Notes: generated by a model not told the origin, from the sequence alone. A stretch of DNA of 64,000 nucleotides from CAYUIG01 sp964444685 (GCA_964444685.1 CAYUIG010000014.1:11884-75883); one strand, 5' to 3'; shown: positions 25,514 through 35,284, numbered from the stretch's first letter. Numbers and translations: made by a program.

Positions 25514-25583
25514 CCAGACTCCAGTCCCCAGACTCCAGACCCCAGACTCCAGACCCCAGACCCCAGACTCCAGACCCCAGACT
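25514..25583. repeat. Heptamer array, 10 units, upstream of the SprA-like gene
   Basis: Ten tandem units of CCAGACT/CCAGACC (one CCAGTCC variant) end in CCAGAAA, 56 bp before the SprA-like start. This is the longest array in the window. It is inverted relative to the array at 31771-31805, so the SprA-like gene is bracketed by the two. Confidence 0.92.
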
Positions 25584-25639
25584 CCAGAAACGAAGGGCCG
25601 CAGACCCCTATGGGTTGGCCTAACTCCTTTATATACTAG

Positions 25640-28600
25640 ATGATTCCAAGCTTACACTCCCTCCAGGGTGGCAATCTGGTCTGGCGCCGATCCACGCTCG
25701 AGAAGGCCGCGTGGCTCGCCGCGTTGCTGCTGATGGCGGCGCCGGCGGCGGGGCAGGAGCGCGCGCCGGCGGACAGCACACGCACCGTTCCGCTCGGGCT
25801 CGGGCGCGCGCCGCTGCTGGTTCCCGTCCAGTTCCGCCTCACCGTTCCCGAAGATCTCGCGCGGCTGACGACCCCGTGGGAGGAGTACGTCGCCCAGTGG
25901 CGGTCGGCGCTCGAGACGAGGCTGGCGGCGGCGGAGAAGGAGGGGTTGAAGCGGGAGCCTGCGGCACCACGCGTCGCATTGCAGCCGGTGCCGGAGCCGG
26001 CGCTGGAGCCCGCGGCCGACACGGTGGCGTACCTGCCGATGCCCGTCCAGCGGGACACGGGCCTGGCTCAGCCGGGTCTCCTGGGCGGCACGGTCGGGCG
26101 GCACGCGGACCTGGCGCTGAGTGTCACGGGCCGCGGCGACCTCGGCGGCTCATGGACGCGCTACGAACCGTGCGACCCCAGCCTTTACTTCAACTGCAAC
26201 CCGAGTCTCTTCCCGCGCCTCAAGCCGGACGTGCAGTTCAAGGTCGGTGTGGCCGGTACGATCTCCGAGCGCATCCACGTCGATGTGGACTACGACCAGG
26301 CGCGCGAAGACTTCACCGCAGCCAACAACATCAACCTGTACTACCAGGGCTTCGCGGATGAAGTCCTCCAGCGCGTCGAGGTCGGCGACGTCGCACTGCA
26401 GCTGCCGCAGTCGCGCTTCCTGACACAGGGTGTGCCCGCGGGCAACTTCGGCCTGACTGCGGCCGGGCAGATCGGGCCGATCGAGTTCCAGACGGTATGG
26501 GCGCAGCAGAAGGGTGATGTCTCTACGCGCGAATTCGTGCTGGGCGGCGGCACGGGCGGCGGCCTCGAGCAGGACGCATCGATTGTCCTCGACGACGGTG
26601 ACTACGCGGGCGGGCAGTTCTTCTTCCTCACGCATCCGGACAGCCTGACGGGCGCGCCGCACATCGACGTGCTCGCGCTCACCGCATCGGCTGCACCCGT
26701 TACACTGCGTCCCGAGCAGGGCGGCAACATCGAGGTATACCGCGACGAGCGGCTCTCGCCTGCAACAGCCGGTGGCCAGGGCCAGCTCGGTCTCTTCCTC
26801 GCCGAGGCCATCGCCGATGACGGCGTGCAGCGTCACAGCGGGCAGTTCCGCCGGCTCACGCCGGGGCAGGACTACATGGTGCACGCGAGCGGCCTCTGGA
26901 TCGTCCTGCGCGCGCCGCTGCGTTCGGACGAAGCGCTCGCGGTTTCGTATCGCACCGAATCGGGAGACACGGTCGGGACGCTGAATGCGGAGACGTCGCC
27001 GGCAGGTGTGACGCCGGTACTGCGACTCCTCCGCAGTCCCGCGGCCACGCATCAGCCGGGCGCGGCCACGTGGGACTACGAGATGCATCAGGTCTACCGC
27101 GTGGATGGCGGCACGGGCGTCGAGGCGTCGACGGTCGAGCTGGCGATCTCGCTCGGCGAGCTCACGGGCGGCCGTACGTTCGTCGACGTGAACGGCAAGC
27201 AGGTTTCCTTCCTGCGTCTGTTCGGCACCGATGAGGATGCGCCCGCGGACCTGCTCGATCAGGCGCACGTCTATCAGCCCGCGCGCGACGATCTCTCGGG
27301 CACCCCGATCGCCGGCACGTTCGTGATCTTCCCGACGCTCCGGCCATTCGCCACTCCGCCGCCCGTGCCGAGCGAGGGACTGTCCGCCGATGATGCGCTC
27401 GCCGCGCTCGGGCCCGACGCGAATCCGCGCATCTACGACGAGCCGGACCCCGTCGCGCGCGAGAGTGCGGGCCGTTTCCGTCTCAACTTCACGTACCGCC
27501 TGCGTGCGGACGGTCTCGTGTCGAGCTTCAGCCTCGGCGCACTCGGCATCCGTGAGGGCAGTGAGCAGCTCACGTTCGGCGGCCGCCGCCTCGAGCGGAA
27601 CCTGGACTACCAGATCGACTACGAGCTGGGCCAGGTCACACTGCTCGATCCGCAGGGACTCTTCGGTCCGAATCCGTCGGCGCAGCTGCGCGCCACCTGG
27701 GAGCAGCGCTCGCTGTTCGAGATCGCGCCTACGAGCGTGTACGGCCTCAGCACGCGCTACCGCCTTGGCGAGCGCGGCGCGATCAACCTCGTCGGCTTGT
27801 ATCAGGCGGAGAAGACGCTGTACAACCGGCCGCAGCTCGGCGTCGAGCCCGCAGCGATCTTCCTGGGCGGCGCGAGCGCGAACCTCGATCTCGGCGGTGG
27901 TGTGCTCGATGCGCTCACGGATCGCATCCCGGGCATGCGCCGCGAGCGGGACTCGCGCATCTCGCTGAACGGCGAGGTCGCGCTGTCGATGCCGAATCCG
28001 AACCGCCGCGGCGACGCGTACCTCGACGACTTCGAGTCGACGGACGACCTGCCGATCGAAGTGCGCCGCCAGGTGTGGCGCCTCGGTTCGCGACCCGAGA
28101 CGACCGAAGGCGCGATGGAGATCCTGCCGCTCAGTCCGAGCGCTGCGGATGCGGCGCCGCTCGTCTGGCAGCACGACATCCTCGTCGATGGCGGCGTGAT
28201 CGGTACCGTCCTTCCGCAGCGCGACATCGACCGGCGCATCAACGTGGCCGGTGCACAGCTTCCCGAAGCCGTGATGTGGCTCACGTTCGGAGAACAGGGC
28301 ATACCCGAAGCCGAGCGTCGCTGGCGTTCGATCACGACCGTGCTGTCCACCACCGGCCGCGACCTGTCGCGCAGCGAGTACCTCGAGTTCTACGTCGCCG
28401 CGGGCGGGCCCGAACCGATGGGCCTCGTCTTCGACATCGGTGTGGTCGGCGAAGACGCGTTCTACGTGGATTCGCTGGGGAACACGAACGGCACATACCA
28501 GACCGACGGCCGGCCGTGGGGCCTCGGCGTTCTCGACGAGGAAGCGCGCCTCGCCGAACGCGAGGTGTGGGGCACGCCGCTCGATCAGCGCGGGCTGTGG

Positions 28601-31600
28601 GATCAGCCGTGTCAGGCGGAGCCGCTGCAGGCGTATCCGCTCGGGGACCCGCGCTCGAACTGCGCGCGCGGCAACGGCATCCCCGACACCGAGGACCTCG
28701 ACGGCAACGGCGTGCTCGACGCGGCCGATGGCGCATACTTCCGTTACGTCGTCCGCCTCGACCAGCTCTCGCCGTACCTCGTGCGTGATACGGCGGCGAC
28801 GGGGACGGCCTACCGCCTGTACCGGATCCCGCTGCGCGGCGCGGCAGGGATCCCGGTGAACGGCGCATCGGAAGCGACGTGGCGTTTCGTCAAACACCTG
28901 CGCATCACGATCGCGGGTGAGCCCGCGGGCGTGAAGCAGATGGTGCTCGCGCGCATGCGCATCGTCGGCTCGCGCTGGACGAAGCGCGACATCCACGGCA
29001 TCCAGCGCGGCCTGCTCGAAGCCGCGCCCGGTCTCGGCGCCACGACTGCGGAGTTCCAGGTCGGACCGGTCAGCCGGCTCACCGATGGCGCCATATACAC
29101 GCCGCCGCCGGGCGTGCGCGACGAGGTGCAGGATCCGAGCGCGCAGTTCGGGCCCGGTGGCATCGAGTTCAACGAGAAGTCCCTGCGCATGACATACCAG
29201 GCGCTCGAACCGGGCGACCGCGCCGAGATCTTCTACAGGTATCCGCAGCAGCCGCGGAATTTCCTCACGTACAGACAGATCCGGCTGTGGGCGCTCGCGA
29301 AGCAGGGAAGCTGGGGCCCGTCCGGCGACGAGCGTCTGCTCATCCGCCTCGGCACCGACGCGCGCAACTACTACCTCTACCAGACGCGCCTGCACGAAGC
29401 GATCGGCGACCGCTCGGCCGTCGACGCGGACTGGCGCCCCGAGCTCGTGATCGACTTCGGACCGTGGATGGAGCTGAAGGCGGAGGCGGAGCAGCGACTC
29501 GTTGCGCGCGGCAGCGGCGTCATCGGCCAGGACACGCTCTGGAGTGCGGACAGCACCTACGCGATCGTCTTCGAGGATCGCGCGCGCGCGCCCAACCTGG
29601 CCTCCATCCGCGAACTCAGCTTCGCCGTGTACAACGGCGGCGGGCTGCCGACATCGGGCGAGGTGTGGATCGATGAGATGCGGCTGGGTGCCGCATTCAA
29701 CGATCCGGGTGTCGCGACGAACCTGAACCTCACGGTCACCGGCGACTTCCTGAGCGGCACCGTGAGCTACACGAACCGCGGTCCCGTCTTCCGCCAGCTC
29801 AACGAGGATCCGTCGTACCGCTCATCGGGCGACCTCGCGATCAACACGCGTGCACAGCTCGATCGTGTGCTGCCGGCGACGTGGGGGCTCGATGTCCCGG
29901 TGACACTGACACACACGGCGTCGGGGACCGATCCCATGTTCCTCGAGGGAAGCGACGTGCGCGCGGACCGGCTGGACGGCCTGCGCGAGACGGGATCGGG
30001 GAACACCCGCGTCGCCGTGCGTGTCGCGAAGCGGACGCCGAGCGCGAATCCGCTGCTCGGTCTGCTCATCGACGGGCTCTCGTTGCGCGCGGGTTACAGT
30101 GCATCGCACACGAACACGATCACATCGCAGTCGGACGGGAGCGGATTCGATGCCGGCTTCGACTACCGCCGCGACATGCGCGCGCGGGAGTTCGACATCA
30201 TCCCGGCGTTCCTCGAGTCGCTGCTGCGAACAATCACACCTGCGGCGCTGGAGAACAGCGCGGCGTTCGGCCGGCTCGTCGGCGCGAAGCTGCGCTGGAC
30301 GCCCGAGACCATCTCGTTCGGCACGGGCTACAACGATCACGAGAGTCGCCAGCTCCGCTTCGACAGGATCCTCGCCGATTCCTCGGACCTGTTCATTCTG
30401 CCGATCGAGGCGCCGCGTCGTGGCCTGAACAACACCGCGCGCATCGCGCTCCGCCCGTTCCAGTCGCTGAGCGCGTCGGTGGACGTGCGCAGCACACGCG
30501 ATCTCCTCGATGCCGAGCGCGCGTCGCAGCAGCCGCTCGAGCGCGCTGCACTCGAGGCCGCGCGCCGCTCGTTCGGGGGGATGGACATCGGCTGGGAGGC
30601 CGCACGCACGATCGACACGAACCTGAACTTCGCACCGCAGCTCGCCGACTGGATCCGCCCGACGTTCACGTGGAACAGCCGCTACGGAACGGACCGCAAC
30701 TCGTCGTATCTCGAGATCATCGACACGGGCAGCGACAGCACCGCGATCCTCCAGCGCCGCTTCGGTGCCGACCGCACGATCAACCGCCGGCTCGACCTGC
30801 GGCTCTCGACGCTGTTCGCGGATACGACGCGTACGGGCCTCGGCGGACTGCTGTTCAGTGCGGGGCGGTCGCTGCGCTCGGTCACGTTCAACTGGAACAG
30901 CTCGCTGTCCTCGCAGTTCGAGCGCGTGCCATTTTCGCCATCGATGGGCTATCAGTTCGGCTGGGGCGGGCCTGCGGATTTCCGTTTCATTGCAGGCGAC
31001 ACGGCGGCCGCCACCGCAGCGCGCGAGGACCGCGCGGTCGCCACGACGGTTGCATTGCCGGGGCGCACGACGTTCACCGCGCAGTATCGCGACCTCGAGG
31101 CCACGGTGCTCGACGCGCGCGGCGGCACGCGTGAGCAGCTCGAGACGAGCTGGCCGAACGTGCGGCTCAACTTCGGATCGCTGCCGATTCCCTCCCTGCT
31201 GTCGCCCTGGCTGCTCACCGCCACCGCGAGCGCCGGCTGGGAGCACGTGCAGCGCGACAACATCTACGGCACGACGAACATCGCGCGCGGTTCGGAAGAG
31301 GACCGCATCCCGATCGAGGCCAGCCTCACCTTCAACTTCGGGCTCACCGCGCTCTACACGGGAAACATCCGTGCGGGTACGTCGCAGGATCCCACCGGCG
31401 ACGCGGAGAACGAGGGATTCAATCACTCCCTCCGGCTCTCCGGCGCCTTCGCGCCGCCGGGGTTCCTGAAGCCGAAGTTCACGAACCCGATCAATACGTC
31501 AATCGTGTTCACGATGGATTCGCAGCAGCAGTGCCGCTTCCGCAGTCAGGCGGGCTCGGGCGAGAGCTGCGTGCCGTTCGTCGACAATGCGACGAGGACG

Positions 31601-31771
31601 GTAGACCTTTCCTTCGACACGCTCCTGTCCGACCTTGTCATCGGGCTCAGGCTCAGCTACACCGACCGCCAGAGCCATGTGGGCACGAGGACCGGCTCGA
31701 GCCAGTTCGAGCTGGGCTTCTACGGACAGTTCCAGTTCGAAGCCGGGAACATGGGGAACTTGAGGAGATGA
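25640..31771 (+). CDS. sprA: SprA-like giant outer-membrane protein (type IX secretion translocon type)
   Basis: The product is 2043 aa with an N-terminal signal region (AAWLAALLLMAAPAAGQ). The block INLYYQGFADEVLQRVEVGDVALQLPQSRFL near residues 230-262, followed by the GQIGPIEFQTVWAQQKGD strand, closely follows the SprA/Sov repeats of Bacteroidota, as do later GQVTLLDPQG and beta-strand-rich regions through to the C-terminus. SprA forms the large barrel through which type IX cargo is exported. The start is uncertain: a TATACT box ends 2 bp before the ATG at 25640, so either the message is leaderless or that box is not the promoter. No other gld or por gene is visible here. Confidence 0.82.
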   Translation: MIPSLHSLQGGNLVWRRSTLEKAAWLAALLLMAAPAAGQERAPADSTRTVPLGLGRAPLLVPVQFRLTVPEDLARLTTPWEEYVAQWRSALETRLAAAEKEGLKREPAAPRVALQPVPEPALEPAADTVAYLPMPVQRDTGLAQPGLLGGTVGRHADLALSVTGRGDLGGSWTRYEPCDPSLYFNCNPSLFPRLKPDVQFKVGVAGTISERIHVDVDYDQAREDFTAANNINLYYQGFADEVLQRVEVGDVALQLPQSRFLTQGVPAGNFGLTAAGQIGPIEFQTVWAQQKGDVSTREFVLGGGTGGGLEQDASIVLDDGDYAGGQFFFLTHPDSLTGAPHIDVLALTASAAPVTLRPEQGGNIEVYRDERLSPATAGGQGQLGLFLAEAIADDGVQRHSGQFRRLTPGQDYMVHASGLWIVLRAPLRSDEALAVSYRTESGDTVGTLNAETSPAGVTPVLRLLRSPAATHQPGAATWDYEMHQVYRVDGGTGVEASTVELAISLGELTGGRTFVDVNGKQVSFLRLFGTDEDAPADLLDQAHVYQPARDDLSGTPIAGTFVIFPTLRPFATPPPVPSEGLSADDALAALGPDANPRIYDEPDPVARESAGRFRLNFTYRLRADGLVSSFSLGALGIREGSEQLTFGGRRLERNLDYQIDYELGQVTLLDPQGLFGPNPSAQLRATWEQRSLFEIAPTSVYGLSTRYRLGERGAINLVGLYQAEKTLYNRPQLGVEPAAIFLGGASANLDLGGGVLDALTDRIPGMRRERDSRISLNGEVALSMPNPNRRGDAYLDDFESTDDLPIEVRRQVWRLGSRPETTEGAMEILPLSPSAADAAPLVWQHDILVDGGVIGTVLPQRDIDRRINVAGAQLPEAVMWLTFGEQGIPEAERRWRSITTVLSTTGRDLSRSEYLEFYVAAGGPEPMGLVFDIGVVGEDAFYVDSLGNTNGTYQTDGRPWGLGVLDEEARLAEREVWGTPLDQRGLWDQPCQAEPLQAYPLGDPRSNCARGNGIPDTEDLDGNGVLDAADGAYFRYVVRLDQLSPYLVRDTAATGTAYRLYRIPLRGAAGIPVNGASEATWRFVKHLRITIAGEPAGVKQMVLARMRIVGSRWTKRDIHGIQRGLLEAAPGLGATTAEFQVGPVSRLTDGAIYTPPPGVRDEVQDPSAQFGPGGIEFNEKSLRMTYQALEPGDRAEIFYRYPQQPRNFLTYRQIRLWALAKQGSWGPSGDERLLIRLGTDARNYYLYQTRLHEAIGDRSAVDADWRPELVIDFGPWMELKAEAEQRLVARGSGVIGQDTLWSADSTYAIVFEDRARAPNLASIRELSFAVYNGGGLPTSGEVWIDEMRLGAAFNDPGVATNLNLTVTGDFLSGTVSYTNRGPVFRQLNEDPSYRSSGDLAINTRAQLDRVLPATWGLDVPVTLTHTASGTDPMFLEGSDVRADRLDGLRETGSGNTRVAVRVAKRTPSANPLLGLLIDGLSLRAGYSASHTNTITSQSDGSGFDAGFDYRRDMRAREFDIIPAFLESLLRTITPAALENSAAFGRLVGAKLRWTPETISFGTGYNDHESRQLRFDRILADSSDLFILPIEAPRRGLNNTARIALRPFQSLSASVDVRSTRDLLDAERASQQPLERAALEAARRSFGGMDIGWEAARTIDTNLNFAPQLADWIRPTFTWNSRYGTDRNSSYLEIIDTGSDSTAILQRRFGADRTINRRLDLRLSTLFADTTRTGLGGLLFSAGRSLRSVTFNWNSSLSSQFERVPFSPSMGYQFGWGGPADFRFIAGDTAAATAAREDRAVATTVALPGRTTFTAQYRDLEATVLDARGGTREQLETSWPNVRLNFGSLPIPSLLSPWLLTATASAGWEHVQRDNIYGTTNIARGSEEDRIPIEASLTFNFGLTALYTGNIRAGTSQDPTGDAENEGFNHSLRLSGAFAPPGFLKPKFTNPINTSIVFTMDSQQQCRFRSQAGSGESCVPFVDNATRTVDLSFDTLLSDLVIGLRLSYTDRQSHVGTRTGSSQFELGFYGQFQFEAGNMGNLRR

Positions 31772-32733
31772 GTCTGGGGTCTGGAGTCTGGAGTCTGGGG
31801 TCTGGGGCGGCCTGCGCTTTTGCGTTGAGCCTGCTCGTTGGTTGTTCGAGCGACAGCGGGGCGAACGGGCAGATCGTGGAGGCGCCGGATGGGCCGGTGT
31901 TCAATGCGGACTCCGCGTTCGCGCTGATCGTCCGCCAGGTCGAGTTCGGGCCACGCGCGCCGGGGTCGCCGGGGCATGCAGCACAGCTCGAGTGGATGAC
32001 GGAGTACCTGCGCGAGCGCGCGGACACGCTGATCCTCCAGCCGTTCACGCATGTGACGCGTGCGGACGATACACTCGAGCTCACCAACCTCTTCGCGCGC
32101 TTCAAGCCCGGCGACGGCACCCGGATCCTGCTCCTCGCGCATTGGGACACCCGGCCGCGCGCGGATCACGAGGGTTCCCCGCAGGACCGCGCCACGCCCA
32201 TTCCCGGCGCCAACGACGGCGCGAGCGGTACCGCTGCGCTCCTGCACATCGCCGACATCCTGGCGCAGCACCCCCCGCCCATCGGCGTCGACATCCTGCT
32301 CGTCGACGGCGAGGACTGGGGTCCGACGGGCGATGACATGTACCTCGGCGCGACGCACTTCGCCGCCAACCAGCCGCAGGGCTACCGCCCGCTCTACGGC
32401 ATTCTGCTCGACCTCATTGCCGACCGGAATCCGGTCTACCCGATCGAGGGCAACTCCCAGCGCTTCGCGCCGGAAGTAGTGGATCGCGTGTGGCGCATGG
32501 CCGAGCGGCTCGGCCACGGCGCGCACTTCCCGCGCACCGGCGGCATCTCCGTCACCGACGACCACATCCCGCTCAACCAGGCGGGTATCCGCACGATCGA
32601 CATCATCGACTTCGAGTACGGGCCGGGGAACCGCTACTGGCACACGCTCGAGGATGACATCGGTCAGGTCTCGCCGGTCGGGCTCGGCGTCGTGGGTGAG
32701 GTGGTGCTGGCCATGATCTGGGCCGGCGGCTGA
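31768..32733 (+). CDS. M28-family peptidase lipoprotein (glutaminyl cyclase-like)
   Basis: The product is 321 aa and starts at ATG 31768 after GAGGAG, overlapping the SprA-like stop. The lipobox LLVGC (near 22-26) marks an outer-envelope lipoprotein. Zinc ligands are visible: HWDTRP, GANDGASGT, DGEDWG, DDHIPLN and YWHTLEDD, the complete M28 set. The hydrophobic FEYGPGNRYWHT loop resembles glutaminyl-peptide cyclotransferases, so cyclase activity is an alternative to aminopeptidase. Residues 2-13 (SLGSGVWSLGSG) are translated from a heptamer array, so the repeat forms the signal-peptide n-region. Confidence 0.87.
   Translation: MSLGSGVWSLGSGAACAFALSLLVGCSSDSGANGQIVEAPDGPVFNADSAFALIVRQVEFGPRAPGSPGHAAQLEWMTEYLRERADTLILQPFTHVTRADDTLELTNLFARFKPGDGTRILLLAHWDTRPRADHEGSPQDRATPIPGANDGASGTAALLHIADILAQHPPPIGVDILLVDGEDWGPTGDDMYLGATHFAANQPQGYRPLYGILLDLIADRNPVYPIEGNSQRFAPEVVDRVWRMAERLGHGAHFPRTGGISVTDDHIPLNQAGIRTIDIIDFEYGPGNRYWHTLEDDIGQVSPVGLGVVGEVVLAMIWAGG
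31771..31805. repeat. Heptamer array inside the M28 lipoprotein signal peptide
   Basis: Five units AGTCTGG, GGTCTGG, AGTCTGG, AGTCTGG, GGTCTGG start at codon 2 of the M28 gene. Orientation is opposite to 25514-25583. Confidence 0.92.
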
Positions 32734-32784
32734 CGCGTCCCTTTCCGCAATCAAGTCGACGCATCGCCCCATTCCTCTGCGGCA

Positions 32785-32843
32785 CTCGGCGCCTCAGCGT
32801 TCTAAAGGCATCAACCGCCGAGCACGCCGAGGACGCCGAGGGT
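32785..32843. repeat. Short inverted repeat with three GCCGAGNNN nonamers
   Basis: Three tandem nonamers, GCCGAGCAC, GCCGAGGAC and GCCGAGGGT, cover about 32817-32843. The reverse complement of CTCGGCGCCTCAGCG (32785-32799) matches 32825-32840 with about two differences, giving a hairpin. It lies between the M28 and comEA-like genes and runs into the GTG start of the latter. A different unit from the heptamers, but a similar placement at a gene start. Confidence 0.7.
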
Positions 32844-33471
32844 GACGAAGGAAGAGAGCAGGGCCGTCGGATTCATCGGGCTGGTGATTGCGCTGTCCGT
32901 GCTCGCACGGGCAGCGGATCGGCTGGAGCCCATCGATCCAGGCGCGGGGTCGGTCGACCTGGCGGCTTTGGAAGCCGCCAGCCGGGCCGCAGGTGGGGAA
33001 GATGACGTAAGACCGCTGCGACCCGGCGAGAAGCTGGACCCGAACACTGCGTCCGCCAAAGACTTGGCCCGGTTGCCACGAGGCCGGGGGCTTGCGGAGA
33101 AAATCATTGCGGACCGGTCGGCAAATGGTTCGTACCGGAGCGTCCAGGATCTCGACCGCGTGCCAGGAATCGGACCTTCGACGCTCGAGGCGTGGAAGCA
33201 GCTGCTGACGCTGCCGTGGTCGGTCGAACCTGCGGTGGCGACGGCGGCCGCCGCAGCGCCGCGGGGGCCGACCGGAGATCGTCGCATCGATCCCAACCGG
33301 GCTACAGCACAGGAGTTGGAGGCGTTGCCGGGGATCGGACCGGCCCTTGCCGGGAGGATCGTGGAGTGGCGCGCGCGGCACGGTCCGTTCCGCACGCCGG
33401 CCGATCTGGAGAAGGTTCCGGGGATCGGGCCAGCGCTGCTCGAGCGGCTGCGGCCGCACCTGCGGCTGTGA
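32842..33471 (+). CDS. comEA: ComEA-like helix-hairpin-helix DNA-binding protein
   Basis: The product is 209 aa with start GTG 32842. An N-terminal transmembrane helix (VGFIGLVIALSVLARAA) anchors two helix-hairpin-helix domains: 70-125 (DPNTASAKDLARLPRG; VPGIGPSTLEAW) and 148-209 (DPNRATAQELEALPGIGPALAGRI; VPGIGPALLERL). ComEA proteins hold incoming DNA at the membrane during natural transformation, and most have one such module; this one has two. It directly precedes pilB-pilT-pilC, supporting a DNA-uptake role. Confidence 0.83.
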   Translation: MTKEESRAVGFIGLVIALSVLARAADRLEPIDPGAGSVDLAALEAASRAAGGEDDVRPLRPGEKLDPNTASAKDLARLPRGRGLAEKIIADRSANGSYRSVQDLDRVPGIGPSTLEAWKQLLTLPWSVEPAVATAAAAAPRGPTGDRRIDPNRATAQELEALPGIGPALAGRIVEWRARHGPFRTPADLEKVPGIGPALLERLRPHLRL

Positions 33472-33474
33472 TGC

Positions 33475-33504
33475 TTGACCTCGATGGCGCGCGCGGAGTA
33501 CCTT
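33475..33504 (+). promoter_or_regulatory. Putative promoter of the pilB-pilT-pilC operon
   Basis: TTGACC (33475-33480) and TACCTT (33499-33504) are spaced by 18 bp, 59 bp before the pilB start and just after the comEA-like stop. Confidence 0.5.
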
Positions 33505-33562
33505 TGGACCCTCTCCCCCGTCGTTCCCGCATCCTGGTGAGACGGGCACCAACCCCAGAGGC

Positions 33563-35284
33563 ATGGCAGCAGCAGCGACGGTTGCATCGGACCGGATCGG
33601 CGATCTCCTGGTCCAGGAAGGGCTCATTACGCCCGTGCAACTGACGCGCGCCCTCGCGGACGCGCGTCAGAACGGCAATCGCCTGGGCTTCTCGCTGATC
33701 AAGATGGGCGTGATCAACGAGGCCGACCTCACGCGCATACTCGCGAAGCAGTATCGCGTCCCTGCGGTCGACCTCGAGCGCGTCCACATCGATCCGCGCA
33801 TCCCGAAACTCATCCCGGCCGATCTCGCCCTCAAGCACCAGGTCCTGCCGATCCGCCGCGTGGGGCGCACGCTCACCGTCGCGATGGCGGATCCCACGGA
33901 TGCGAGCGCGCTCGACTCCGTCAAGTTCATCACGCGCCACGACATCGAACCCGTCGTCGTAGGCGAGGCCACGCTGCGGAAGTTCCTCGACGTCCACTAT
34001 CCGCAGAGAGAGGACGAGCACCTGTCCGAGATCCTCGAGCAGATCGAGGGACTCGAAGACCTCGAGGTGCTCGAGCAGACCGAGGAAGAGATCAGCGTTG
34101 CCGCACTGCAGGCGCAGGTCGAGGACGCGCCCGTCGTCAAGCTGATCAACGGCATCCTGACCGACGCCGTGCGCCGCGGCGCGAGCGACATCCACATCGA
34201 GCCGTTCGAGAAGGAGATCCGCGTCCGCTATCGCATGGACGGCGCGCTCCAGGAGATCATGAAGCCGCCCTTCCGCATGAAGGCGGCACTCGCCTCACGT
34301 CTCAAGATTCTCTCCGGTCTGAACATCGCCGAGCGCCGCATGCCGCAGGACGGGCGCATCAAGATGAAGATGGGCAACCGGGTGATCGACTTCCGTGTGT
34401 CGACGCTCCCGGTGCTGTTCGGCGAGAAGATCGTGCTCCGAATCCTCGACCGCGGCAACCTCGCGCTCGACCTGGAGAAGTTCGGACTCGAGCCGCAGGC
34501 CGAGCGCGACTTCATGAGCGCGATCACCAACCCGTACGGCATGGTCGTGGTCACGGGGCCGACGGGATCCGGCAAGACGACGACGCTCTATTCCGCGCTC
34601 GCAAAGATCAACACCGAGGACGTCAACATCATGACGGCCGAGGACCCGGTCGAGTACAACCTGCACGGCATCAACCAGGTGCAGGTGCGGCCGGAGATCG
34701 GGCTGACGTTCGCGATGGCGCTGCGCGCGTTCCTGCGTCAGGACCCGAACATCATCATGGTCGGTGAGATCCGTGACCTCGAGACGGGCAGCGTGGCCAT
34801 CAAGGCGTCGCTGACCGGTCACCTCGTGCTTTCGACCCTCCACACGAACGACGCGCCCTCGACCGTCACGCGCATGGTCGACATGGGCCTCGAGCCGTTC
34901 AACGTCGCGGCCGCACTGAACTGCGTCGTGGCGCAGCGGCTCGTGCGCAGGATCTGCAAGCACTGCGCCGAGGAAGTCACCTACCCGGACGAGTACCTCG
35001 CCGCAGCACGAATCACTGACGAGGAGACGAAGATCACGTTCTACCGCGGGAAGGGGTGCGACCAGTGTGGTGGCACCGGATACCGCGGCCGCCAGGGCCT
35101 CTACGAGGTCATGGCGCTCGGGCCGGCGCTGCGCCGGCTCATCATGCAGGGCGCGAGTGCCGACGAACTGCGCGAGCAGGGACTCCGCGACGGCATGCTC
35201 ACCCTGCGCATGGATGGAATGCTGAAGGTGTCCCGCGGGACGACGACACTCGAAGAAGTCATCAAGGAGACGGCGGCCACATGA
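33563..35284 (+). CDS. pilB: Type IV pilus assembly ATPase PilB (GspE family)
   Basis: The product is 573 aa. The MshEN-type N-domain occupies about 1-150 and the ATPase core follows: RGASDIHIEPFEKEIRVRYR, Walker A GPTGSGKTTTLYS near 329-341, Asp box TAEDPVEYN, Walker B IIMVGEIRDLETG and the His box STLHTND. A tetracysteine zinc site CKHC...CDQCGGTGYRG (near 466-505) is typical of PilB/GspE. It powers pilin polymerisation. It overlaps pilT by ATGA. Confidence 0.95.
   Translation: MAAAATVASDRIGDLLVQEGLITPVQLTRALADARQNGNRLGFSLIKMGVINEADLTRILAKQYRVPAVDLERVHIDPRIPKLIPADLALKHQVLPIRRVGRTLTVAMADPTDASALDSVKFITRHDIEPVVVGEATLRKFLDVHYPQREDEHLSEILEQIEGLEDLEVLEQTEEEISVAALQAQVEDAPVVKLINGILTDAVRRGASDIHIEPFEKEIRVRYRMDGALQEIMKPPFRMKAALASRLKILSGLNIAERRMPQDGRIKMKMGNRVIDFRVSTLPVLFGEKIVLRILDRGNLALDLEKFGLEPQAERDFMSAITNPYGMVVVTGPTGSGKTTTLYSALAKINTEDVNIMTAEDPVEYNLHGINQVQVRPEIGLTFAMALRAFLRQDPNIIMVGEIRDLETGSVAIKASLTGHLVLSTLHTNDAPSTVTRMVDMGLEPFNVAAALNCVVAQRLVRRICKHCAEEVTYPDEYLAAARITDEETKITFYRGKGCDQCGGTGYRGRQGLYEVMALGPALRRLIMQGASADELREQGLRDGMLTLRMDGMLKVSRGTTTLEEVIKETAAT

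Noticed and set aside
26150..29395. A 1081-codon minus-strand open frame under the SprA-like gene
   Set aside because: Same artefact: no start context, no recognisable domain, and the plus-strand gene has clear family similarity throughout.
1032..31805. CRISPR arrays
   Set aside because: The heptamer arrays are head-to-tail without unique spacers, and no cas gene is present.
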